64,000 bases of DNA from Siphonodentalium dalli (taxonomy: Eukaryota > Mollusca > Scaphopoda > Gadilida > Siphonodentaliidae), in the NCBI GenBank assembly GCA_032622095.1, contig CP136064.1:132873129-132937128 (forward strand), given 5' to 3'. Below, one piece after another: positions 34,282-47,051 of this stretch. Position 1 is the first letter of the stretch. The number at the start of each line of letters is the position of its first letter. Both the position numbers and the translations under genes were made by a program. The notes beneath the pieces are model-generated. The model ran no database searches. It saw nothing but the letters and a program-made list of their open reading frames with translations, and had not been told where the DNA came from.

Positions 34282-34849
34282 AGGTTAGGTCATAATTTAC
34301 AATACCCTCTGTTTATTCGAGTAAATCTGCTAACTCACATGTCATTGGACGTGAGTTTATAATCATGATGCATAATTAGCACCATTGTTACACAAATCGG
34401 GGGCTCGTACCCATACCTAGTGAGCATTTGATATTTAATGGCGAACAGTAAAGTATTTAGTTCTTATTATAATATTTATAACAGCCAATCAAAATCGGTT
34501 GCTGAATTTAGCTATACACGGACAAACGGAATGATAACATCTGTTCACCAACTTGATGCATTCTAGTCATAGTTCATTCATATTATTACTCTAAAATCTC
34601 CATAATATGGAGTAAATAAAGAGCGCTACTGATGTAGACTAGTGTATCAATACTTACTTCATACATTCTTTTCATCAATTATATTCTGTTATACAGAGGA
34701 AACAAAGCATGTACCACGTGACAGTATCATGTCACGAAATGTCTACTGTGTTCAAAGTATGCAAGTGCGTGTCTGGTTTATGTATACGTCCATGTTTCTT
34801 AAATCAAATCCAGTACATATACGTGTGTTAGGACGTATAACAAGTGCCA

Positions 34850-35560
34850 TTTCCACTGGTAAATCACATATAAAAGCTCTTTACAGCATAGTTAAACTGT
34901 TGATTTTTCACACGCATTCTATGTCTTTTATGGACTATATACGTGGTATATGTCAGTCTATACACGAATATAATGTGATCACGTGTGCGTATTAATTTCA
35001 TATATTCTTTTCAAAACAACTCAGCACAACGCATCAAGTCATATTAGTTCTGATATCTATGTCGTTTCAAACAGTGTACATTTTCATTGTTGTAACCATT
35101 TAATGCATATACCTTACTGATTTCTGCATAAGAACGCGGGTCTACATCGTTGATATGTACCTATATATGTCCATATTTCTTAAAGTACAGTATCTATAAG
35201 TACGTCATGACGTATAACAAGTGCCCTTTCCACTGGTAAATCACGTATAAACGAACTATACTATAGTTAAATAATCATTTCTACATACGCGCGGCTCTAT
35301 GGTGGTCTGGTGTGTCTTACCAATATGCCATTATATGCAGAAGGCAACGTGCTCAAATATGTACAAGTCTGATTTTGTGCTGACTCTTTACATATATGTG
35401 GGGTTATTTTAATGTTAAAGTATATAAACGCTCTTTAAGATAGTTAAACTAATAAGATACGCACATGCAGCGGTTTGTACATATCAATAAGTCATTAAAT
35501 GACGAGTCATATAATATAAAAGCTCTTTACTAAGAAGACTCATCTATTGAATTGTCCACA
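34850..35560 (+). repeat. degenerate 'TATAAA.GCTCTTTAC..ATAGTTAAA' repeats in the palindrome arm
   Basis: Related phrases occur at about 34870 (TATAAAAGCTCTTTACAGCATAG), 35245 (TATAAACGAACTATAC), 35421 (TATAAACGCTCTTTAAGATA) and 35518 (TATAAAAGCTCTTTACTAAG). The first two are preceded by TTTCCACTGGTAAATCAC. All are mirrored in the right arm (38590-39270). The spacing (about 100-370 bases) is irregular. Confidence 0.5.
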
Positions 35561-36410
35561 CCTAGTGTCTACAATATGTTTATATATTGTGACTCTTTAC
35601 TATATGAATGCAGTATGTCCATGTATGTCAGGCATTATATAGTCAACCTTAATAATTATTTTTTAGAAATACCTGGTATATGAGATCATATTGTAGCTGA
35701 CAGAGACTGGAATGCGACTTACCTCTAACGTCACATGCGCTCGAATGAAGTTACACGTATGCTATGAGCCATTATATTGGTCGATGAGGTGTTATCTCAG
35801 TATTTTCATCCAATATTCGTAAATTACAGCAACATATATTTTCCCGCCCATTATCAAGCGAGATTTTGTGGTTAGCTGACAAACATGGCATTTCGAATAT
35901 ATATAGCCTATTGGACACTTACCTCAAATGCTAAAATTGCCTCTTCAAAAACTTCAAAATAGTTAAAAGTACACATTTTTATTTCGAATTTCATTATATA
36001 TGGTCAATTTCGTGTTATGAAATTGGTCATTTTATAATTGCGTAATACGTGATTCCAAAAACGCCTATTTGAAAATTTAAAAAAATGTTATTATGACTAT
36101 ATTTGGCGTCTTAAAAAAGCGCTATTTGACGTAGTACAACAATGCGAAATGACTACTTTATTAAACGCGAATTTGAAAACACGAATTTACAAATGGTATT
36201 TTAAACTAAATAATAAGTTTGATGCATCGTGTATAGTTGTTATGATACAGTTTCACCACTCACATAGAATAAACTCGTATGGTGTAGATGTATGTTACAG
36301 AGTTATTGTTCTTTCGCGTGCGCACGGATGTGTTAAAAAAAGGCTCCGGCAGCAGGCCCACTTCCTCCCCAGTTTTCAGGGGTTATGGGATAAATCGTGC
36401 ATCACGAAAA

Positions 36411-37729
36411 TTTTGTTTAGGGTATAGAAGAATGGTGTATGGTGTGTATAGAGTTATATAGAGGGTAGGGGTAGAAAATAAGGAATCGAAGGATATGGGG
36501 GCATTTTCGGGAAGGAAATGAGAAGATGTAGGGGTAAAACACAGGATCAGGGTAATGTAGTGATGAAAAAGGGGAAGGGAGGATATGAGAGTGTATGCAT
36601 TTGAGATGGTCTATAGAAGGGGATTTTATAAATACTGTTGTAATACACACTGTTCATGAATTCACATATGGAAAGAGTATATGAGGATAGGAGAAGCCAT
36701 TCGACAGAGGTTTATACATGTAGATGGTGAAAAAAGGAAATGTAAAGGAGATGGGGAGAGGGAGGGGCAATTAAATGAGAGGAGAACAGACGGGTATAAT
36801 TGGAGAACACATTAAATATAGTTGTAATCATTAAGTATAACTAAATGCTAGGATAGAGTAGTGTTGATGTGGGAAGGACAGAGGAAACATGAGAGTTGTA
36901 CTAAGGGGAGAGCTGGAAAGGGAGAACTTGAAAAGAATTAAAGGTGACTATGGGAGGGAGAAAGTAAGTGGGATAGTGTGGGAAGACAGTGAATAGAGGT
37001 GTACAAAGGAGAGTTGGAGGTGGGAGAACATGTACAGAATTAAAGGAGCTGAGGGTGGGATATAAGAATGATATGTGAGAACAGAAGGGTGCAATAATTG
37101 AGTATATACCTAAATCATATGAAATGTAGGGGTTGGCTTTGGAAGGAGATGGCGTGACCATGGTTTCAGACAGTGATTAGAGGGTAAGAGCTGGCGAAAG
37201 GTATAGAAAATGAAATGATGTTAGGTAGAGGGAAGCAAATGAGATGAGAAAAGATGGCCGAAACGGTGAACATAGGTGTAAACATCACGTATAACTATAT
37301 ATAATATGAACTGGGATGTGGTGGAAAGGACGAAGGAGATGGGGTAGAATTGGTTTGCAAAAATAGACGGTTGGAAACATAGGTAAGGCAACGCTACAGC
37401 GGATAGGGGTAAATATGAAGCAAACATTGAATGGAATTGTAAGTATTAAGTATATCTGTATCATATGAACTGGTGAGTGGGTGTAGGAAGGGAAAAAAAA
37501 GAAGATAGATGATAAAAAAGGAGTAAACATGGAAAGAGGTGCAAGCATGAAGTAGCATTAAATTATAGGACACAGTAGGGAGATGGGTCAAAGAAAATGA
37601 ATGATGCACAGAGTAGCATAAAAGGATAGCTAATAAGTTTGGAAGGGGTGGGTATATTGGATGTGGCTAAGGGTAAAAGTAGAATTGTGGCAAATATGTA
37701 GAAGGGGTAGGTGTAAAAAAGGGGTGACA
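36411..37729 (+). other. C-poor, strand-asymmetric spacer of palindrome 2
   Basis: For about 1.3 kb the + strand consists largely of G, A and T, typically with 3 to 6 C per 60 bases, in runs such as GAGGGTAGGGGTAG and GGGGAAGGGAGG. The skew begins and ends at the palindrome arms. Frames on the minus strand are Ser/Pro/Phe-rich products of this composition and not genes. Confidence 0.75.
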
Positions 37730-39836
37730 TTTTTTCGGACGCACGATTTATCCCCTAACCCCTTAAAACGGGGGAGGGAGGGGGCCTGCTGCCGGAGCCT
37801 TTTTTTAACACATCTGTGCACTCGCAAAAGAACAATAACTCTGTAACATACCGCTACACCATACGATTTTCTTCTGTGTGAGTGCTGAAACTGTATCATA
37901 ACAACTATACACGATGCGTCAAACTTATTATTTAGTTTAAAATACCATTTGTATATTCGCGTTTTCAAATTCGCGTTTTAAAAAGTAGTCATTTTGCATT
38001 GTTGTATTACGTCAAATAGCGCCTTTTTAACACTCCACATATAGTCATAATAACGTTTAAAAGTTTTGTCAAATAGGCGTTTTTGGAATCGCGTATTACG
38101 TGATTATAAAATGACCAATTTCATAACACGAAATTGACCATATATAATGAAATTCGAAAATAAAAATGTGTACTCTTTACTATTTTGAAGTTTTTGAAGA
38201 GGCAATTTTAGCATTTGAGGTAAGTGTCCAATAGGCTATATATATTCGAAATGCCATGTTTGTCAGCTAACCACAAAATCTCGCTTGATAATGGGCGGGA
38301 AAAGATATGTTGCTGTAATTTACGAATATTGGATGAAAATACTGAGATAACACCTCATCGACCAATATAATGGCTCATATCGTACGTGTAACTTCATTCG
38401 AGCGCACATGGCGTTAGAGGTAAGTCGCATTCCAGTCTCTGTCAGCTACAATATGATCTCATATACCAGGTATTTCTAAAAAATAATTATTACGGTTGAC
38501 TATATAATGCCTGACAAACGTGGACATACTGCATTCATATAGTAAAGAGTCACAATATATAAACATATTGTAGACACTAGGTGTGGAAAATTCAATAGAT
38601 GAGTCTTAGTAAAGAGCTTTTATATATATGACTCGTCATTTAATGACTTATTGATATGTACAAGCCGCTGCATGTGCGTATCGTTTAACTATCTTAAAGA
38701 GCGTTTATATACTTTAACATTAAAATAACCCCACATATATGTAAAGAGTCGGCACAAAATCAGACTTGTACATATTTGAGCACGTTGCCTTCTGCATATA
38801 ATGGCATATTGGTAAGACACCAGACCACCATAGAGCTGCGCGTATGTAGAAATGATTAGTTAACTATAGTTCGTTTATACGTGATTTACCAGTGGAAAGG
38901 GCACTTGTTATACGTCATGGCGTACGTATAGATAATGTACTTTAAGAAATATGGACAGATATAGGTACATAGCAACGATGTAGACACGCGTTCTTATGCA
39001 GAAATCAGTAAGGTATATGCATTAAATGGTTACAACAATGAAAATGTACACTGTTTGAAACGACATAGATATCAGAACTAATTTGACTTGATGCGTTGTG
39101 CTGAGTTGTTTTGAAAAGAATATATGAAATTAATACGCACACGTGATCATATTACATTCGTGTATATACTGACATATACCATGTATATAGTCCACAAAAA
39201 CTTATAATGCGTGTGAAAAATCAACAGTTTAACTATGCTGTAAACAGCTTTTATACGTGATTTACCAGTGGAAATGGCACTTGTTATACGTCCTAACGCA
39301 CGTATATTTACTGGATTTGATTTAAGAAACATGGACGTATACATAAACCAGACACGCACTTGCATACTTTGAACACAGTAGACCTTTCGTGACATGATAC
39401 TGTCACGTGGTACATGCTTTGTTTCCTCTGTATAACAGAATATAATTGATGAAAAGAATGTATGAAGTAAGTATTTATACACTAGTCTACATCAGTAGCG
39501 CTCTTTATTTACTCCATGTTATGGAGATTTTAGAGTAATAATATGAATGAACTATGACTAGAATGCATCAAGTTGGTGAACAGATGTTATCATTCCGTTT
39601 GTCCGTGTATAGCTAAATTCATCAACGCATTTTGATTGGCTGTTATAAATATTATAATAAGAACTAAATACTTTACTGTTCGCCATTAGAGATCAAATGC
39701 TCACTAGGTATGGGTACGAGCCCCCGATTGTGTAACACTGGTGCTAATTATGCATCATGATGAGAAACTCACGTCCAATGACATGTGAGTTAGCAGATTT
39801 ACTCGAATAAACAGAGGGTTTTGTAAATTAGGACTT

Positions 39837-40425
39837 ATGGAGGGAATATTACCCACAGAAATGCTTGAGAAAATTTACAAGGAGTTAGTTAACACGTCAA
39901 CGATACATGGAGACATCAAAACAGAACTACAACATACATGGCTCTTAAGGGAGAGTAAAATAATAATTACGGAACTTCTAGAAGGAAATTTTGCTGATGG
40001 TAGTAAGCGATTGAATACTTTGATGGAGAGATCAGAATTTGAAACAGATTTCTTACTGGATATTTTGGATCAATTGTTTCCAGATTGTTGGATATTTAGT
40101 GGTATTACTAAAACAGACATACATGAGATTCGTGTACTTATCGATGATAACATTGCCCGCTTCGCTGAATACGATAGCACGGTTTTTAATGACATAGTAT
40201 GAAATTCGAAGAAGTTACATCAATTTATGGTTACATGAGGGAACCTTGTTCTATTTTTACGATTGAAAAGATGTTTAACGAACAACAATTTTGGATTACA
40301 TTGTAAGCACAACTAAACCTATTTCAGAATTAAATATTGAATTAGTTTGGACATTCGGAACAATTTGGACCTATGGAGATTATGCGCTTACAACTAAAAA
40401 GGGTGAACATGGGACCAAATCGTAA
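39837..40425 (+). pseudogene. unknown palindrome-2 gene, right copy (one frameshift)
   Basis: This is an open frame of 121 codons from ATG 39837 to 40202. One frame change near 40195 and a second small one near 40290 separate it from a conserved C-terminal frame that ends at TAA 40423-40425. Conservation of both parts in the inverted copy at 33690-34281 supports a real ancestral gene of about 195-200 codons. The first 20 residues (ILPTEMLEKIYKEL) resemble the start of an F-box, Leu-Pro followed by amphipathic Leu/Ile spacing, but the similarity is short. The rest (DCWIFSGITKTDIHEIRVLIDD; VWTFGTIW.YGDYALTTKKG) matches no family I know. It is the only gene-like content of the palindrome, so it may belong to the mobile or viral element that made it. 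Confidence 0.5.
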
Positions 40426-40731
40426 TAACAAAAATATCCAGACAGAGGTGTCAATTACCAGTGTTCGATGAACATAACCAAACTCCAAATAGACTACACA
40501 TAAGAAGTTGATAAAAAACATGGTTTGTGTGTTTAAGCTTGTATAGCATTATTCCTTTTAAATTTACCTCATTTACTATAACCGATTTAGTCATACATGT
40601 ATCCCATAAGCTAAAACTAACTTACCATCGGGAATATTGGCCGTCGGTGATTTAAACCACCCACTAGTTTGTTTGTTTTATATAAAACACAGTGTTGCAT
40701 GGAACACACAGAATAATAATATATCCAACTA

Positions 40732-41296
40732 GCTGGTGGACCCGACTTCGTCCGGGCTGTTTCCACGTCCAAAACACTGCCCGGACAAAAGTAATCGACA
40801 AAAGTACCCGTCGAAATCCATCCGGTTTTACCCGATTTGACCTCGAATTTATCATTTTGAAGGTTCAGGTCGGGGTCACGATTTAACCCGTCCAAAACAC
40901 TCAATGGACAAAAGTAACCCTACGTATCAAATTTCGTCGAAATCCCATCAAAATTCGCGATTTGACCTTGAATTGACCCGATTTCAAGGTCATGGTCACG
41001 TCGCACGGGCAAACGAATATGCTTATGACACTCCCCATACGAAAGTATCCCCAGACACTAATTTTCATCGAAATCCCGTGATACTCGGGCGTTTGACCTT
41101 GAAATGACCCGATTTCAAGGTCAAGGTCACGTCGCACGGGCAAATTAAGAGGCCATGTCACTCCACGGCCGAAAGTACCCGCACATACCAAGTTTCATCG
41201 AAATCGGCTCAGCCGTATTCGAGTCCATCGCGAACACACAGACAGACAGACAGACACGCACACACACACAGATCTTCCAAAATATATAATAGATAA
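40732..41296 (-). mobile_element. RTE-like non-autonomous insertion with internal tandem repeats
   Basis: It is present in the right arm only; the left arm reads CCAATAATTGG uninterrupted. One end reads CTAGCTGGTGGACCCGACTTCGTCCGGGC and the other ACACACACAGATCTTCC plus AATATATAATAG, the paired ends typical of RTE-associated short elements. In between, a unit of about 125 bases (CATCGAAATCCC, TTTGACCTTGAA, TGACCCGATTTCAAGGTCA..GTCACGTCGCACGGGCAAA) is repeated about three times. It has no intact gene. Confidence 0.6.
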
Positions 41297-43029
41297 TTGG
41301 TTGCCAATTAAAAGCCCTTGAAATATACCTTTGATACATCAGGGTGCTTCTTTACCTCAATGTGTCTAGTCAATTCCGTAAACATAGTGTATCGTTCCCA
41401 CTAGCTTTCTCTGAACAGATGGTTATGATTGACATTCCGATAAATTACATCTGAATGATTTGGATTCGTACCCGTTTGACGATTCAAAACCCATTAAGGG
41501 CGCGTCGATGAAGGTGTATAACTTTAATACTTCATGTGTATAGACCAGTCACGGGGGAACCCATTGCGATCAGTGCATGTACCTCTTATATATATTGTTA
41601 TAGGCAGTCGGTCTACCTAGCTCTTGGTCTGCCTAGCTAGCTATCTCTACCATTACCATCGCTATCATATACACGTGCGTTCGAGTATGAACGATGGTCG
41701 GTTAGAACCTATGACTAAATAAGAGGAAGGCCATGGAGACCGAGCCTATTCAAGTTACATATAATTTACATTTGAAGCATAGTTTTAATGGGGTTATAAC
41801 TTGAAAGGAAATTGGCCATATATAGCTAATACGACTGACTTAGACCATATTTTGACATTCTGGGTGTTCGGTGCTTTTAGATGTGGTTGCTTCGGTGAAC
41901 ATGTTGAACCCTATGTGTAATGTATTGTGTGATTATAGTGTTTACAAAAGTGACGTGTACCTTTAAGGTATGTGACCAAAATACGGTCAATTGTATGAAC
42001 CATTTATGAAGTAATGACACACCATAAATAGAAAACCTTCATTACTACAATGTTGCCTCGTGCATCGAATGTACATGTATATGTGGCGTATAACTTGCAG
42101 GCCGACTTGTCAAACAATCAAAGGTTGTATTGCAAACGCGGGGCAAACACATTGTGTTCCTTTAATATTTACACATCAATATTTCATCACATCCTTTAAC
42201 TACAACATGCACATCGAATGTACATGCATATGCGACGTATAATTTGATGGCCAATTTGTTGCAAGGCTGTTGGAAGAAAGACGGAACCTTAACGTTGTTG
42301 TCTCTGTCAGAACACTTAATGCCGTGTGTTTGTGTTGAATGTTATAGCGCACCATTTGAGAAAGATTTTAATCTTTTTATTAATGTGGATTCAAAGAGTA
42401 GAGCAGTGGCTGGAACATGTGAAGTTTGGATTCGGACCCGTATGGCGATTCATAACCCCTTAAGGGCGCACCAATGAATGTGGATAACTTTAGTACTTCA
42501 TGTGTAAGGCCATTCATGGGAACCCCTTGCGGTCAGTGAATGTACCTCGTATATATTGCTATATGCAATTGGTATACCTATCTCTCAGTGTCCACTGATG
42601 CATAGAAGCCATTAGGAGCGTGCATTTCAATGACAGACGTATCGTGGCAGTTAATGACTTAAACGTGTGTTTAATTACGAAGCTTCGAGAACCTGTGTCT
42701 GGCCGTTGCGTGGTATATGAAACATATCGCTGTGATTTTCTTTATTGGAAATGTTGAAATATCTATTGGCAAGGCGTTGATTGATTCCTGATAGTTCTAT
42801 TACAGGTATTAACCACATTGAAAAGGGGTATTTAGAGAAAAAGCTTTTAATAAATTTTGCCATAACAGTGGACCATTAGGCAGGATACAGAGCGGGGAGT
42901 CAGCCTGTATTCGGGTTTCAGTCGGCTCGCGGTATATCTTTTGTGAGAGAAATTGCATGGGTTAGGTGTGTAAGCATCTGTTGTCTAATTCGTTTTGGCT
43001 GCTTCGAGTTTAAACTTATATGAATCCAT

Positions 43030-43640
43030 TGAAATTATGAATGGATTTTATATGAATGAAATGTTCCATAACATACAACCATGAAAGTAATATGACAGGT
43101 ATCAAGAGCGTTGACTTTATTGATGGCGAATATTCCAGAAGGTATTTGGCTCGTGCATCGAATGTACATGCATATGTGACGTATAACTTGAAGGCCAATC
43201 TGTTACAATGCTGTGGGTAGTGGGTAATTTTATATGAGTGAAAGCATACAGAACATACAACCATGAAAGTAATATGACATGTTTCAAGTGCATTCACTTT
43301 GTTAAGGGCGAATATTCCAGAAGGTAGTTGGCTCGTGCATCGAATGTACATGCATATGTGACGTATAACTTGAAGGACAATTTGTTACAATGAAGTGGGT
43401 AGTGGGTAATTTTATATGAGTGAAAGCATACAGAACATACAACCATGAAAGTATTATGACATGTTTCAAGAGTGTTCACTTTATTAAGGGCGAATATTCC
43501 AGAAGGTAGTTGGCTTGTGTATTGAATGTACATGCATTTGTGACGTATAACTTGAAAGCCAATGTGTTACAATGCTGTAATCATTTAACACATAATGGGG
43601 CAATTTTATATGAATGAAAGTATGTAGCTTGCTAAAAATC
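43030..43640 (+). repeat. 182-bp satellite (about three units)
   Basis: GCGAATATTCCAGAAGGTA recurs at 43126, 43308 and 43490, an exact 182-bp period. Each unit includes GTGCATCGAATGTACATGCA and GTGACGTATAACTTGAAGG. That block also stands at both outer ends of palindrome 2 (about 32425-32480 inverted, 42060 and 42210). Confidence 0.85.
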
Positions 43641-45060
43641 TATGGTAAAACGATGGGGCATTCATACAATTTTGAAAATAAAGAGCGTTTTTATTGATGG
43701 ATACACTGAATTAAGTTTAAGTGCATAAGTGACGTGTACCTTTAAGGCATGTGACCCAAATGTGTTCAATTGTATGAACCATTTCTGATGCATTACGTCT
43801 CTCTCTCTGTCCTCTCTCTATACCGCGACTCCTTGATATTCTCAACACATGTTTTAATGATGGCATAGCGTGGATGCATATAATTAATTATTAATGTGTA
43901 TTCAAAGAGATTACTTTACCATTCTGACCTGATTAGTGTGCATCTGTGAAAAATGCATCGGTATAACCTTAGATGGAGGAAGGACTAGAGTCGAATGTTT
44001 TGAGCCACTGCGCAATGGATATGTGGCATAAGGTGATAATAAGCCTGATGTTCTGTCCACAATCTGGGGATTACACACATATTCACAGAAGCCAGATTCG
44101 TGGCAGTTAATAACTTAAACTTGTGTATTTGCATTATTGGAACCTGCGATATTGGTATGTTTTTGCCTAGTGCTGTTTGATTTGATGTTATTCTGGAACT
44201 TTCGAGAAATAAAAGCATTGGCATTGTTATGCATGAGTTATGATATGTAAGCATCTCTTTTGTCTTAGCGTGTTGGCTGCTTAGAGGTAGATGTGCTTTT
44301 AATACCTAACCGGTCTCCCACTTGCGGAGAATTTTCTAGATTGTTTTAATTTTCGGCTGTTTCATAGGCAGCTAGAAAGGCATTTTATTTTTCTTAACCA
44401 ATATGTGCAAATGATACGGGCCCCTGAATGGCATTTATTCAAATTAGTGCTGGCTTAAATGTTTTATCACCTAGTGGAGCGAATGCCTCGCTGGTCTGTT
44501 TAGTGCGCATCTGTGAAATGCATCGTGTAACCTGCGAGATAGGAGCCGGCCTAGAATATTCCATGATGTTCTGTTATTGTTTAATAGAGAGACAGCACGC
44601 TCGCGGTGTAGCTTTTGTGAGAGAAAGCATCAATATTCTTTATTAGTTATCGGCGATACAGGTATAAATGTTAAAGGGCCGTATACAGGTATGAATTTTA
44701 AAACTTACATGAATCCATTATGAATTTTACTAGAATGTTGTAATGAATCCAGGATTTTACTAGAATAAACAAAAATTTCCAAAATTTTCCAGATTGTTCC
44801 AGAAGATAAAATTGCATGGGAAGGAGGGAATTAAGAGGAGCGATATATAATAATTAAACCTATAAAATTAATATTACATAAAAAGGAGGAGTTGAGGATA
44901 AATAAAGACTTTGTAAGACTATAGGACCATAGATAAACACATACAAAGCATAGAAAAGGGGGCGTTGCCATACTATGGGGACATACACACACCTATAGGG
45001 GAAGGGGTCCTATATGAAAATGAACCCGCAGATGCAGACATGCTGCTAACAAGGCCTATT
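43641..45060. other. intronic DNA, nothing recognised
   Basis: It includes partial relatives of the neighbouring satellite (for example GTGACGTGTACCTTTAAGGCATGTGACC near 43725). I see no exon. The 72-codon frame at 44428 is unsupported. Confidence 0.4.
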
Positions 45061-45064
45061 GTGA

Positions 45065-45990
45065 ATGTTTCACAAACCCATATATCGGAAAACCGTCACA
45101 ATAACCGACATGCTTAATGACCTGGAGAAACTTGATTCCAAATTCGCGATTCTGACTAATGACATTCATCGCCGAATACCACACATCGAAGAGTACCTAA
45201 TCTCCTATCTTAAATTTGATCTCTTGGCTAGCGAACTTCGCCAAATGATCCCTAGCTGGACCAAGCACATGGAACAGCTACGCACTGAACTTGACATGCT
45301 CGCTTTAGGCCGACTATCACTGAGGATAACACCACATCATCTGCAGACTTTGCTCATAGTGTCACTACCAAATTACCAGCAGGGTTACGTTTCCCGAATA
45401 ACCAGCAACTTAAATGTGGCAATTTTACGGATTCATATAAGCGCGACCGCTTTGGACAATGGTCCGTGCCATAATATGTATACCAATTCCGCTAGTCTCA
45501 CACATTGTCATTGTCATTCAAAGTCGGAGCTAAACCAACGCTACTGAGAGCAAATCGATGGTTTAGTAACACAAATTGACCTGGAAACAAAATATTTCGA
45601 TATCAATTCCAGCAGAACACGTTATACAAAACTTGATCATGGTGAATACCAGGAATGTACATCTCCAGGGCCTAATGCATTCCAATTGCGAGGGCCTATT
45701 TATACAACGTTAGAAAATAGGAGCTGCCTAATGGCATTGTTTCTCGCCAACAAATTTAGCATATGACACTCGCGATAAATGGTAGTAAGAACAGGCATCA
45801 ACTTCCCATTGGCCTATTACCTATCAAAGTATCAATGGCCGCTATCAACCAATCAACCTCTGAGTTTTACACCTGTATGTCGAGGGAGAATATTATTAAA
45901 ACACCAACCCGATATTCCAGTTCCTGGGTAAACCACGCCGGATTGAAAGATGAAATTAAAATAAATTGTATAAAAAATCACCAATTTTTA
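45065..45990 (+). pseudogene. decayed env-like gene of an LTR element or insect-type endogenous retrovirus
   Basis: An open frame of 160 codons (45065-45547) has a leading MLNDLEKLDSKFAI helix and an amphipathic region ending LGRLSLRITPHHLQTLL. This is the 'D.L..GrLS...i.P..L..iL' signature of the invertebrate env-like / baculovirus F-like fusion-protein ectodomain family. After the stop, further fragments in changed frames to about 45990 retain the family style (SPGPNAFQLRGPIYTT, a cysteine near SCLMALF), with several stops. No LTRs, gag or pol are visible nearby, so it is an isolated, non-functional relic. The family call is by pattern recognition only. Confidence 0.5.
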
Positions 45991-46009
45991 ACCAGCTATG
46001 TTTGATATA

Positions 46010-47051
46010 TGTATTGTGAATCATACCTTCAAGTTTTATTCAATTTAAGTGATTTAACTACCTCAATTGTTTCTTATTTATTGACCAAGTGTCATTTAGG
46101 TGACTGATTTTTCTGCCTTTCGTCCTGATTCTCTTATCAAGTTCCAAAATATAATTTTGTCAGATATAAATTAACATTGGCTGTGGTCTCTTTTGTCAAA
46201 ACAAAGAGCCACTGAAAGAACTGTTGGTGATTTTTGTTTGATTGAAAAACGATCCAACGACTAGCGAATATTGTAGTTCTGTCAGGTGTCAGATATCGCC
46301 AATACTATGGGTACATTGTATGAGCTTGACTTCTGATTTAACCATTTAACAACGTGTCATTTGGATTCTTTGAGTGGGCGATTTTAGTCAATTCTTCAAG
46401 ATTATATTCACACCTCGTATGAGCACAACGCCGTCCAACTTCCTACATGTACTGACCTTGGTAAAATATATTTCATCGCTAAACGCACGTTTCTAATATT
46501 TAGTGTTGTTAATAAAAATGAGTTGTTGGTTGTTAAGGTTCTTATGAGATAATTTTTCTATACATATATCTTTGCAGCATAAAAACTATATATCAATTGG
46601 TATGTTTCAATGTTGTGTGGCATAATAATTGGCTTGTTTTAAAAATAACTTCCTCATTATATGTGTTGCTGGCCATTTAGGACGCCATCTTGATTCTTGT
46701 AGAAGTTGAGTCCTTCGATTTTGATACATGTGACAAGGTTGCTTATTTGAGGTCTTTGTGATAAAATACCACCAAAAAATGCTCTATATTTAAACCTGCC
46801 CATTCAAGTCAATCGCGAAATTTGCCAATTTTGGGTACTCGCAAAAAATACATGAACGTTTTAAATGTTCATTGTATTTGTGAGCTGCTTCAAATAAAGT
46901 TAAAACAATTTCGGTTACAATTTTATCAAACCTTATCTTGACTATTATCAAAATAATCCATTAGTATCTCTATTATGGGCTTAATTGTACGAGATAGTGA
47001 TTTCGTTAACCATATATGTACATGTATCTGTATTATCTGCTTTCTATTAAG
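46010..47051 (+). other. end of the 22-kb intron
   Basis: It holds no gene that I can support. It ends in the acceptor CTGCTTTCTATTAAG at 47051. A 'gccatcttgattc' fragment near 46685 is related to the dispersed repeats. Confidence 0.45.

Larger units (their letters stand above)
32300..36410 (+). repeat. left arm of giant palindrome 2
   Basis: The inverted partner is 37730-42222. Matching starts near TGTAGTTAAAGGATAAGATG (about 32320, against 42200) and continues to GGGGTTATGGGATAAATCGTG (36410, against 37740). The arms differ by scattered substitutions and small indels. A 139-bp local tandem duplication (32562-32760) is present only in this arm, and an RTE-like insertion (40732-41296) only in the other. 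Confidence 0.88.
37730..42222 (-). repeat. right arm of giant palindrome 2
   Basis: Inverted copy of 32300-36410. It carries the better-preserved copy of the arm gene (39837-40425) and a later insertion at 40732-41296. Its outer end repeats the motif GTGCATCGAATGTACATG (42060 and again about 42210), which also forms the satellite at 43.1 kb. Confidence 0.88.

Noticed and set aside
36417..37609. Several minus-strand ORFs of 68-87 codons rich in Ser, Pro, Phe and Tyr
   Set aside because: The C-poor strand removes many minus-strand stop codons and biases composition. There is no start context, domain or conservation between arms.
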